In this document: piece after piece, positions 33,411 to 52,970 of the stretch
How the letters are laid out: the number at the start of each line of letters is the position of its first letter
Position numbering within the stretch: position 1 is the first letter of the stretch
Assembly: GCA_022432975.1 (NCBI GenBank)
Contig: CM039511.1
Coordinates: 18,936,557-19,000,556 of the forward strand
Direction: 5' to 3'
Origin: Begonia masoniana
Lineage: Eukaryota; Streptophyta; Magnoliopsida; Cucurbitales; Begoniaceae
Length of the DNA: 64,000 nucleotides
The notes under the pieces: model-generated
What the model was told of the DNA's origin: nothing
Databases searched by the model: none
The model's input: only the letters and a program-made list of their open reading frames with translations
Made by a program: the position numbers and the translations under genes

Positions 33411-35756
33411 TGTAACACCCAGAATTTTTAGTACATTTTATCCTAATAATGATAATCAATGGATTGATCTAAATGAGTGATGAAAAGAGTGGAAAATGTT
33501 GAAAATAAGAAATATGGTCAATTTTGATTGAATTAAAGGTTATGTGTAAATTACGTAAATAAGCTAAAGTTAAACTTTATTAATTAAAGTTTATAAAAAC
33601 CCTTAATTCTTCTTTATCTTCCATGATTTTTTCTCATGCAGCCATTCTCCCTTCTTGAAGCGTTTCTTCAGCCAAGACTTCCCTCATTTCAAAGGATTAA
33701 GGTAAGGTTTATATTAGGCTTTAGTTTTTCATGCAAAATACATATTTTGGTGATTTTGTGAAGAGTTTTTAGGTATGAGTGTTGAACATCCAAAAATTCA
33801 AAGTTAGGGTTTGGCTTTCTTCTTCTTTTGGATATTCTAACTTAATTTTTGAGGTTCTAAAGATCTTGGATGGAGTAAAATGGAAGGTTATGCATGATAG
33901 AAATGAAAATTAAAAGTGGGTTTGAGTTTTATGAAAAACAGAACAAGTTCTATTCTTGGGATATTCGACCAATTAATTGGTTTTCTTTTGGTAAATGGTT
34001 TGTACCATTAGAAAGTAGACTCTTAGAGGAATTTATAGCACTTTGAATTACTTGATTCCGATCTAAATCGTGAAAGTTATGGTAGTTTGAAATTTGATGA
34101 AAATGTGAAGTGAAAATCTGAAAATTTACTTGGTTGGAGTTAAGTGTCTGAATTGAATGTTTTGTTAGGTTGTTAGAGATGGACAAGAACAAAGCCAACG
34201 GATTCCAAGCTTGGATTGCTAAGGACCCGAGGTAAATTTTTGTGACATTGCTTGGCTGATTTGGCCTACACCACAAGAGTTTGATATTTTGAGGAAATTG
34301 GTGATGTACTTAGTTTAATGCAAATTTGGATGGGTAGCTAGGTTGTTTAAGTTGTAGAATGTCTTTTATGTTTGTATTGATTGTTTGTATTGATTCTTTT
34401 CTATGCTTTTATAAGTTTATGCAATATGAATTGTCCATGCATCACGTCTTTTTAAAATGGCATGAAAATGAGTTTATGCACACGTTTTACGCAAAAGAAA
34501 TGACAAATGAAAAGATATGAATGTATGTAATCCTGGTCATGTCGGGATGAGATTCAGACATGGTTGTCCTGAGAGGAGGAGCATGTTTTCCCCTCGGTAG
34601 ATGGAGAGGACTATCTAATCGCAAGATGTGTCGTCTCCATCTGGTGAGAGTAAATCCCCGGTGACGTCTTGCTATGTAACAAAATGAATGAAACGATTGC
34701 ATGTTTTATGAACTGCATATGCAAAGCATGCATTTACATTTATGAAGCTTACTGAGCCTTTAGCTCACAGGCGTTTCTGTGGTGTAGGTGACATAGAACA
34801 AGGTGAGGATTTTCGTACCTCAACCCAACGAACGAAGCAGTTGAAGAAGAATGTCTGTGGTAGGGTGCTCGTGACTGTTGGAGCATATTTTGACCCATGG
34901 GCAATGCGTATGAGTGTCATGGGTGACGTTTCTAATTTTGATATGTATAAGTAGCTTATAGATAGTTAGATTTGCTATTTTGAAATACTGGAGATGTTGA
35001 AGAGTTTTTCATTTTTCGTCTGTATGGATACATTCATTTTAGACGTACCCATGCAGTTCGTTTCTAGAATTTCACTAAGTACTCATGGTGTAGATATGGT
35101 GATAAATTATTATGTTATTATAGTATAATCGTTGAGTTTATAGCGTATTTAAGAGTGTATTGGATGTTGAAAGAGGTTTAGAAAGTAAAGGAAGTGAATT
35201 GATGATGATTAAGTAAAAGGGGATAAGTGTGTAAAATGTGAAGTGTCAGACGTAGAGGGATGACATTTTGCCTTTGAAGTGTCGATCTGTGCTTGCAGGA
35301 GTCGACCTATCAGTTAAGGTGTCGACCGCTATTGCAAGGTGTCGACCGGTCTCTGTACAAACAAAAAACAGAGACAAAGGAGGTGTCGACCCCTATTATG
35401 AGGTGTCGACCACTATTGTGAGGTGTCGACCGCTATTGAAGGTGTCGACGGTCTCTGTAAAAACAGAAAACAGAACCCTTTGAGGTGTCGATCACTATTG
35501 TGAAGTGTCGACCGAAAGTTTTTGGGGTCGACCACGGTTCTTTTTATTGTGTCAAACTTGGGATTTTGGTTAATTTTACTTTATAACGAGTCTTCCACAC
35601 ACGATTGTCTTCCACTACCAAGGTTTAATATTTTAAACGATGTCACTTGAAGAAATGAATAAAGTCATTAAATAAAGTCGAAAAAAATTTATATGCTAAA
35701 AAGTGAAGTATGTCAATGTAAGGTAAGTCACGTGGGGACCCGCGAGGGTCGTCACA
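33411..35756 (+). mobile_element. Solo LTR of a third gypsy family, 2346 bp, with target-site duplication
   Basis: It begins TGTAACACCCAGAATTTT and ends CGAGGGTCGTCACA, and is flanked by TTCAC on both sides (33406-33410 and 35757-35761). No internal region is present, so it is a product of LTR-LTR recombination. It shares with the Tekay LTR a block with ACTGAGCCTTTAGCTCA and GTAGGTGACAT (34750-34795). No coding sequence is seen. Confidence 0.93.
35265..35535 (+). repeat. GTCGAC-containing tandem array in the solo LTR
   Basis: About ten units of roughly 18-20 bp of the form AGGTGTCGACCNCTATTG, interrupted twice by a GGTCTCTGTA(C/A)AAACA segment. Each unit holds the palindrome GTCGAC or a one-base variant. 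It starts about 490 bp and ends about 220 bp before the LTR 3' end. Confidence 0.88.
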
Positions 35757-36179
35757 TTCACTGTCTGTTTCTCTTGGAACAAATCTCATTTAATATATGT
35801 TTCGCTTCATCAATCTCGAAAAATTCATCAATGTGATTGAGTACTCCACTCTTTTCATAATCTAACGAAATGTATTTTCACAATTTTTCCAAACTTGCAT
35901 TGTAAGTATTAAGCTTGGAAAAGTTGTCAAAATACATTTCGTTAGATCATGAAAAGAATGAAGTACTCAATCACATTAATGGATCTTTCGAGATTGATGG
36001 AGCGAAACATATATTAGAGATTTGTTTCAAGAGAAAATTACGGTGAACATGCGGTAAAATAGTTACATTATGAAAAGCGTGGAGTACTCAAATCTGCCTT
36101 ACAAGCAATAAGTTTTGCGATGTCCTTCTGGTCCGAAGAAGCTGATATAACAAATTACAGCCCGAAGATAGTCATATGT

Positions 36180-38559
36180 TTCTTCTCTCATATCCGTGTG
36201 TAGAAGATTTCTGCACATAATGAAAATTAAACTATATTAAAACATATGTATAGTGTGTTTATGAGTGAAATGTGTTGGACTGTCCCGCGTCCCGTCAAAT
36301 GTGTTGAAACTCATAAACGTGTCTTGAGAAACAGCGCCTAAAGTGGATCTCCGGTGAAAACAAGTGCGACTATTGTGCCCCTTCTGCCGACATATACTGC
36401 ACGACATCTTTGAGTTTCGTCTACTAATTATCGAACTTGACGGGTCATCGACATCTTGCATTGTTGTCTTCTTTAGCCTACCAGGTTGACGATATCTTCT
36501 TGGCGGGAGGAGTTCCTTTAGATTTTGTATTTACTGGTCACATTTGGGGACCGCTCATGGGTTGCATAAACTGTGAGTACATCTGCAGGTAAGTTGCCCG
36601 GTGATAGCATCGATGCACGTAATTTTCTAGTGTCAGTCTCATGAAATGCATGCATTGAATGACATGGACACACGAGATTCCAGTAACCTCCCACCTGGTG
36701 CAGTTGCACACACCCGTATTCATGTCGACCACGTATTGTTCGTAGCGTTGATGACCTCAAATCGTGCACCTCCTGCAAACACAGCCCTCCAATTTCGAAC
36801 TGTACTTTCTAGCTTCTCAAGTTTTTTCTTTATATGGGGACACAGGAGTCATGTATTCATAATGCGAGTCATCAAGCACTTTCGGATCATCTCAAACATG
36901 GTCAGGATCGGTTTGTTCTTGGCCGGCAATAGAACTGCATTGAATGACTCGCACAAATTATTCAAGCCCATTTTGCATTTGGGGATCGAAGAGAAGACAT
37001 GACTGGCCCAATATCTAGGCTCTTCTTTTCGAAGACATGCGTGCGCATCTGGGCTAAGCTGATGCAGTTTTCTCATTTCTATTTCGAAATGATAACTTGT
37101 GGTTGTCTTGGCCGAATTCTACATCGCATCTCTGTAGGCTCTGCCCCAAAATTAGACTTTAAAATTTGTGTACATATGCCGGAGGCAATAGCGGTGTTTA
37201 GCTTCTTTAAATTCCTCTTCCACAGCCTTCAGCAAACCCTAATATTTGAAAGAAAAACAAAGTCAACACAAAACAATATAACGTAGATAATACTGATCAG
37301 GATAATTCCCAAGAAAGACTGTACTGGACAATCTCCTAGACATAATTACCTTCCAAGTAAGTTCCCAAGAAAGGCTGGAAGAGTCACATACAGTCCCAAT
37401 TAAAATCCAGTCTTCTAGACAAACTTACTTATACAGTACAATTACACCACTAATAATTGAAAAGAAAAACAAAGACAACATCAAACAATATAATTATCAC
37501 AACGCCCCTATGTTGAAATAACAATTGGAAATGTATTATACCTTTTGTCGATCTCTGGATCTAGTGTTCAGATCTCGCTTCAAATATTGCAAGAACCACG
37601 TTCATGTGTCGGTGCACTCTTTTTCGACGTTCGCAACCGCAACGAGATATATTTCATCATTGTCATCAATACCAATGACTGTGAGTAATTGGCCGGGGCA
37701 CGAGCCCTTAAGATGACAACCATCCAAACAGATAACATGGAGATCGTACTGCAACAAACATGCATTGCAACTAGCCATGCACATATACATTCTTTGGCAT
37801 ACCAATAAATCATCCTCCATATCGTAAGTATGTATTTTTAATGTGCTACCTGAATTTGATCTATATATTTCTGCTGCGTGCGACCAAAGTGGCTTGTATT
37901 GTTCGTCGCTCTTTCCTTCGTTAATTGTTCTAACTATGCTTCTTGCTCTTCTAGCAATATTAGGTGTAATATTGACAGTCAAATCTTTTCTCACTATTTC
38001 GATAATGGAAGAGATTTCCCACATAGGTTGACTTTTGAACCTATCAAGATAATGCTCTGCCATCTATTTTGTTCTAGCGTGTCGATTCTCAATTTTCCTC
38101 GACCAACTGTGAGAATTGAACAAACACTTTATTTGAAACGTAAACTAGTCTTGAATTTGAGAAGCATGCAGTCATCACTCGCACCCGTCTTCACACTCAG
38201 TCGTCAGTCGCCGCTTGTCACTTTTGATAAATTTGATCTCATACTCATTTTTCAAAGAATATTAGACTATTTCTAATTTAATATCCTTTAAATAACTATA
38301 TTGTTTAAAAAAACTCGATGAGGATTCTTCTCTTACCGGATATGTTTTTCACCTCATCATCGTCCAAACCGACCGGTGTTCGAAGCTCCTCGTCTAGAGT
38401 TTTAGAGGTCGAATGCACCTCGATTTCTTCATTTTCATCTAAGCAATCGAATGCTCGAAGATCACCATATGCAGGAGTGGCGTGCGAATACCAATCCATA
38501 TCGACGTCAAAAATTGTTTGCTCGTCTAAATCAAATGCTCTAGTTGAATCAGCATCCAT
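36180..38559 (-). pseudogene. MULE-2 transposase (mudrA-type), broken
   Basis: From the start at 38559 the acidic N-terminus MDADSTRAFDLDEQTIFDVD is readable to 38305. The 38063-37602 segment gives MAEHYLDRFKSQPMW, then QRMYMCMASCNACLLQ and CLDGCHLKGSCPGQLLTVIGID, the MULE core with a catalytic aspartate. At 37076-36849 lie CLRKEEPRYWASHVFSS and NNLCESFNAVLLPAKNKPILTMFE. At 36732-36538 is a SWIM finger (CNCTRWEVTGISCVHVI). At 36461-36237 is a CCHC knuckle (CSICRQKGHNSRTC). A last intron is likely near 36215-36290, as in MULE-1. It is better preserved than the MULE-1 copy, but frameshifts between the segments still break it. Its partner gene is now at 15261-16362. Confidence 0.88.
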
Positions 38560-38639
38560 CGTCGTTGCTTATACAACGAAAACTCTACAGAGCAAGATAA
38601 TAGTGGAGAGAGAGGTTTTAGAGAGTTAGAGAAAGCGGG

Positions 38640-38884
38640 TGATGAGAATGGATGGTGAGCGACCCTTTAAATAGGGCAGGAGAATGGGGGACCGTTATTG
38701 CAAAACGGTCCTCCATTCTCCTGCAATTCAGCCGTGACCAGCCAATAATTGATCATGCAGAGCGGGGGGTTATTGATTGATCGTCAGAGGTTTATAGGTT
38801 TTTGATAGTTTAAGGTTTGTTTTGTTAGGGATTAATACTTTTAAAAAAAATCTCATTTTTTGAAGATTAAAATGTTTTTAACCC
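38640..38884 (-). mobile_element. MULE-2 transposase-side end with terminal inverted repeat
   Basis: The region 38754-38884 matches 16948-17092 and ends GTTTTTAACCC. It is followed by TTTTTATTA (38885-38893), the inverse of TAATAAAAA at 17093-17101. A GC-rich pair of inverted units (GAATGGGGGACCG and CGGTCCTCCATTC, 38681-38721) sits between the repeat and the gene start. It probably contains the transposase promoter. Confidence 0.7.
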
Positions 38885-38893
38885 TTTTTATTA

Positions 38894-40274
38894 TATTCTA
38901 ACTGGTGATTTCCAATATGATTTAGAGGTTTCCACTTGTATTTTCTTTTCTTTGTTTTCCAATGTGATGTAGTGTGATGATGTCATTTTGGTAATCATGG
39001 CCATTATAAATTGGTAGAATGTATTGCATGATATCCGTAGTATATTGTAAAGGATAAAATGATTTATGAACAATTAATTAATTAAAAAATAAATTCATGA
39101 ACACGATATGTTTCATTCTTTCTTTTTCTCATCTTCTACTACTTTCTTTTTCTATAATCTCTACATTGCCCAGCTAGCTAACGTCCAATGTTTGTTCTTT
39201 TAATATCGATACAGTATGCGCACTCTCCTTCTTTTTACAGGTGGTGTTGCTAATCTTCCAAATCGTAAGTCGTGCTTTTTGCTGCTAATGGTCTTTCATT
39301 GCAAACTTTGATAATTTTTAAGTTGTGTTGGCGCCTTTTGGTGATGAGTTTTTCTTGTCAATTATCTCTTCAAATAACTCTTTTCCTCGTCCATACTGTA
39401 AGTATACCCTCTACTTCTGTGTAATTCTACCGCTATTTGTTTCCATTATATTAAATATTTTTAGTGTTTTTTATATTTGACTCTCTTGGATAATGTTTCA
39501 TATTCATCAGTCGGCCTCATTCTATGAACTTTTATCTTTATGTTGTATGTTGCCACATTTTTTTTTTAAATCTAATTCAGTGTGTGTTTGTAGTTGATGA
39601 TCTGTGTAATTTGAGGAGTTTTTCTATATTATTTTTTATCTCATTATAGCTAAATCTTACTGCAACGAGTCGTTTTATTGCTTAACGTTTTATTTTAAAA
39701 AATGAAATAATGTTTTTCCGCACTGTTTGTTTCTAAATGGCGATTCAAAATAACATAACTCTCGTGTCTTTTATAGTTGCCGTCTCAAGATAGTAAATAT
39801 TTTTCTCAATATCGATTCGTTTACTAATACTTATTATTGCATGTATAAATTGCGCACCCATTGAGTCACTACACTCTAATTGAGGAAATAGTAATAAAGT
39901 GGGAAAAGATTATAACAATTAAAAAAAACCTTTTAATAAATAAATAAAATACAAAATCTTGGTGTCTGGTTCCTACCTTTATCCGAATTGTGACTGATTT
40001 TTAGTACAGAAGATTTATAAATCAATTCACAACTTTTTGGCGTGAAAACTAGTTAGAAACGATTGTAGTTAGCAAATCACAAAAATTGGATCCTAATCAA
40101 ACCTTCAACTCAAAATTAACATTTAACGGAGCCCAGGCTTAAACCTAGATGTAATAAAATCCGTCAATTGGGCTTTTACCAGAGTGCGCAAGCCTATGTT
40201 AGAAATAATTTGTATTTTGTGATCTCATTTCTGGAAAGATGAAACGCATAAATTGAGGAATCAAAGTTAGCGTA
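38894..40274. other. Intergenic region upstream of alanyl-tRNA synthetase
   Basis: No gene is seen. The stretch 38894-39075 resembles the AT-rich repeats at 17102-17400 in inverse orientation. The remainder is AT-rich and unique-looking. The promoter of the synthetase gene must lie in its last several hundred bases, but I cannot point to a convincing TATA box. Confidence 0.5.
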
Positions 40275-40511
40275 ATGGCTGAATGAGGAGGGGATTCCTC
40301 TGCTTCAAACCCGAATCTCTCAGCCTTCTCTGCTGTCGTACTATTTCTCCTCCTCATTCTTTGGCGCCGCCATTATCATCTCACTCCATTTCTTCCTTTC
40401 CCGCTCTCCGGACCTTCGTCTTCTTCCCTTCTTACGCTCGTCATCGTTTTGGTTTTTCTTCTGAATCCGTTTTCCTCGCTCCGGTCGTCTTCTCCGTTTT
40501 CTTCCTCTGCC

Positions 40512-49623
<9,112 letters not shown>

Positions 49624-50262
49624 TGGAAGAGATTCACCCACCCTTTAATCTTAACATGATTAGTGTGTTATTATTTAAGCTTCAGTTTGCAGTAACTTAC
49701 AGATATATAGAAAGCTTCCACTGGAAAAAAAGAAAAAAAAAACACTAAAGCTGTGTGAATTGGTGACAATATTTTATCTTTCTTTAAAGTGTTCGACATA
49801 AGATGTCAACTAGAAGTGTTTAAGCTTCAAAGTACATTCTCCATTACAATTTTAAATCTTCATTAGAGTTCTGAAACCCTATTTAAAATAAGATCTAAAC
49901 AATGGATATTCATCTCATGTTTGTTTGTAATGTTTCATGACCATACATTTTTTCAAATCGATTAATTTTATACAAATTATCTCCCGAAACCTTACAAATA
50001 AAAAAGGTAATAAATTAAAGAATGCAAAAATAAAAAATAAATTTTTTAAGAAATGTCATGGTTAAAAAAAGGCTCATTTTTACTATTAGGTCTTGCATGT
50101 GTGATGTGCATGCATTAATGATAAACATACTAATAAAGATAGCATTGTTCACTAATAATGTTACGTGTATTTTCTATTTTTACACTTTATTCTTACTTTT
50201 TACGTGATAAATATTATTTGGTGTAATTAATAATATATTTGTACTATTTGTAATTTATTATA
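49624..50262. other. 3' flank of alanyl-tRNA synthetase
   Basis: AT-rich sequence that includes the 3' untranslated region. No gene or clear element is seen up to the MITE duplication at 50263. Confidence 0.5.
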
Positions 50263-50271
50263 TTAATTGTA

Positions 50272-50797
50272 GGGTAATTAACAAAAAAAACTTAAACTAT
50301 GTTCGTTAACAAACTTGTTCTAAAACTATACTCCGTTAATAAAACAACAATTGTTGTCCATATTTTTGTTAAAATTTGTTCTTGCCGGTCTTGGAGAACG
50401 TGATCCTGCTTCCGTGAATTATTGTATTGGAGCGAGAGCCCGCTCTTCAACAACGAGATCACGCTCTTTTTTTTATTTATGGAGTGGGAGCTTCGCTCTC
50501 GAGAGAAAGATCCCGCTCTTAGACATTGTCTCTGAAGCGGGATCCCGCTCTCTACAACGAGCTCCTGCTCCAGAAAGAAAAAAAAGAGCGGGTTCCTGCT
50601 CCAACATAATAATTTACGGAGCAGGGTCCTGCTATCTAAGACCAGGCTCCCACACGTATAAATTTTAATGGAAATATGGATTACAAAAGTTATTTTGTTA
50701 ATGGATAATAGTTTAGGGTGAATTTATTAACGAACATAGTTTAAGGGCGAGTTTGTTAATCTCCCTATAATTTAAGTTTTTTTTTTGTTAATTATCC
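50272..50797. mobile_element. Non-autonomous MULE-type MITE, 526 bp
   Basis: Terminal inverted repeats start GGGTAATTAACAAAAAA on the left and GGATAATTAACAAAAAA on the right (reverse strand); both continue with ACTTAAA(C/T)TAT and AACTATGTTCGTTAA. A nine-base duplication TTAATTGTA flanks it (50263-50271 and 50798-50806), as expected of Mutator-like elements. The core (50395-50650) holds repeated palindromic units built on GAGCGGGATCCCGCTC. No protein gene is present. It lies about 650 bp beyond the synthetase stop codon. Confidence 0.85.
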
Positions 50798-50806
50798 TTA
50801 ATTGTA

Positions 50807-52970
50807 TCAATCAATGTTTGTCAAGTAAAAAGAAAAATTAGAGAGTAGAAACAAAGAGTAAATATAAAATTACTCATTTTTCAAAAACAAAATAACAACC
50901 AATTTAATCAATACAATTGTAAATGTCAAATTATACCAACTATTGACTTGTTTAAAAAAAAAGATTTTTTTAAAAAAATAATAAAAAAGCATTACATATG
51001 TTATACTTTGAGAATTTCAACTTTAATTAAAGAGCTTTGTTTTGTACTCACAAATACGAGTGGGCGGAAACCAAACAACCCGAACTGAGTTATTCGTGTC
51101 GATTTAATTCGTTTTTTTTTTTGTTTTTTCAAAATGCGGGTCGGGTTGGTTTATTAATGGCTGGTTTCAATTCAGTTCTAGGTTTGAAATTGTAATGGTT
51201 CAAACTTTTATTACATTTTGGTCAATGATGTAATAAAGGATATGTTATATGAAAAAAAAATATGTAAATATAAGTCATATTAAAAAAATAATACATAAAG
51301 AGGAAAAATTTAACATACAATTTATTTTAAGCACATAATAATTTATACTAAATTATGATTGATTATTAGTAGTGGGAATTTTATTATAGTGTAGTTAATT
51401 AGATGAAGAATTAAAAAGTCAACTTGAGGGAGAAAAAAAATCAAATGGGATTAACCACTAGTTAGGAAAGAGATAAGTGCAAATTACTTTAACTCATGTG
51501 ATGACATCTCATGAGTTTCGTATCTACCTCCTTACTATTTTTATTAATTGAATTTAAATGCCAATTGAAGTCCACACACCTACTTTATTCACTCTCCTCT
51601 TCCTGATGCCCTAGATCCATGAAACTCTCTCTCTCTCTCTTGTTTTCTCTCTGAAGCTTCCCACGAAACTCTCTCTCTCTCTCTTTCCCTCTCTGAAACT
51701 TCCCACGAAACTCTCTCCCTCCGAGGATTTAAGGTAATGTGAATTTTCATTAAGGTTTATGAAATTTTATTGGTTAAATGTTGAAGGAGTGTTGATTTTG
51801 TTGAGTTTTGTTGCTGATTTGTGAACTTGAAATGGATACCTGAAAAATTTAGTTTCAATGCTCAACTTCTTAGCTTGTTTGATGTATAATCTGAGTGAGA
51901 CTTATTTATGGGTTGAAATGAAAGAAATTATTAAATTGTACAAGTATGTTCAAAAATTGAAAGTTATGAAATTGGTTCAATCAAATGGCTCTCAATTGAT
52001 AAATGGTTTTGAAATTTTAAAGTAGACTCATTGTGTGAACTATGGGCTTTGGAATTGATACAATTGGATAAGTATATTTAACTATATGATTTTTCAAAGT
52101 TGAGGAAAAAACTGTAAAGAGTATTCTGGACAGTTTCGGTTTTGGTATTTTTAGCTTAATCTAATGGTCTTCAATAGTTAAAATGTTTTAACATGTTAAA
52201 GTAGACATCTTGAGTGAGCTTTGAGATTTGGAATTGAAGCATTTGAATATATATACATTGAGTTATGAATTTTTGAAGTCAATGCAACATATTGGTCATA
52301 TTCTAATTTTAATTCAAGAGATGGTTGAATGGGTTATATTATGTTCAAGACCATTATGATTTGGATGGTAATGGTTTAATGCATGTGTTATAGGTTTTCA
52401 AGTTACAATGATTATTAATCAAGTTGCTATAAATTATGCTAAGGATATAAGGTAAGTAAATCTTTCGTTTAGAATAGTTAGTTTATGCTTTATTGTATTA
52501 TTAGGTGGAGATAGTTTAAATTTCTGCTGCTTTATTGTATTATTAGGTGGAGATAGTTTAAATTTCTGCCTTAGTTCTGGATAGGTTTAGAAATTATTAT
52601 GATTGGTTGAGATTGGATGGATTGAAGTAATTAATTGATATCATTTTGTGCAAATTGGATAATGAATTGGAAAAATTGTTTATTTCTGATTTTATTGAAA
52701 TATTAAAATGAAGAATTTTGAAAACGAGGTTTACGTTGAATTGAACATGTTGGTTTTAAATATCAATTGCATGCGTAGGTTGCGTTATTTTAAACGTGCA
52801 TAGCATTGGCTTTATAAATGTTTTAAAACATGCATTTTAGGAAGGAGGAAGTTGAAAATCTTGGTAACACATAAACCCAATAGACTGTACTTGCCTCTTT
52901 GTGTGCGATGATTATGACTATGAAACTGAGTAGGAGATTAACTATATGTCTTCCTTAGGTTGAAAGTTCC
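50807..52970. other. Non-coding, LTR-like sequence with microsatellites
   Basis: No gene is seen. Pyrimidine-rich (CT)n runs lie at 51625-51715 inside two near-copies of CCACGAAACTCTCTC. A 42-bp tandem duplication starts at 52487 (GCTTTATTGTATTATTAGG). The layout from 51450 to 52960, with a CT-rich leader, a GGTAAG-like site and a region resembling the other gypsy LTRs near 52780-52960, suggests a truncated LTR, but I could not find its ends. Confidence 0.4.

Larger units (their letters stand above)
33363..36091. repeat. Long inverted repeat (~190-bp arms), left arm split by a solo LTR
   Basis: The left arm is 33363-33410 plus 35757-35900; the right arm is about 35912-36091. The arms pair almost perfectly around a centre near 35905, including TTGAGTACTCCACTCTTTCATAAT at both outer ends and AACGAAATGTATTTT near the loop. 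The module TGTGATTGAGTACTCCACTC also repeats within each arm. This looks like a fold-back or MITE-type element inserted in the intergenic part of MULE-2. A transcript would form a long hairpin; small-RNA production is an inference. Confidence 0.8.
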
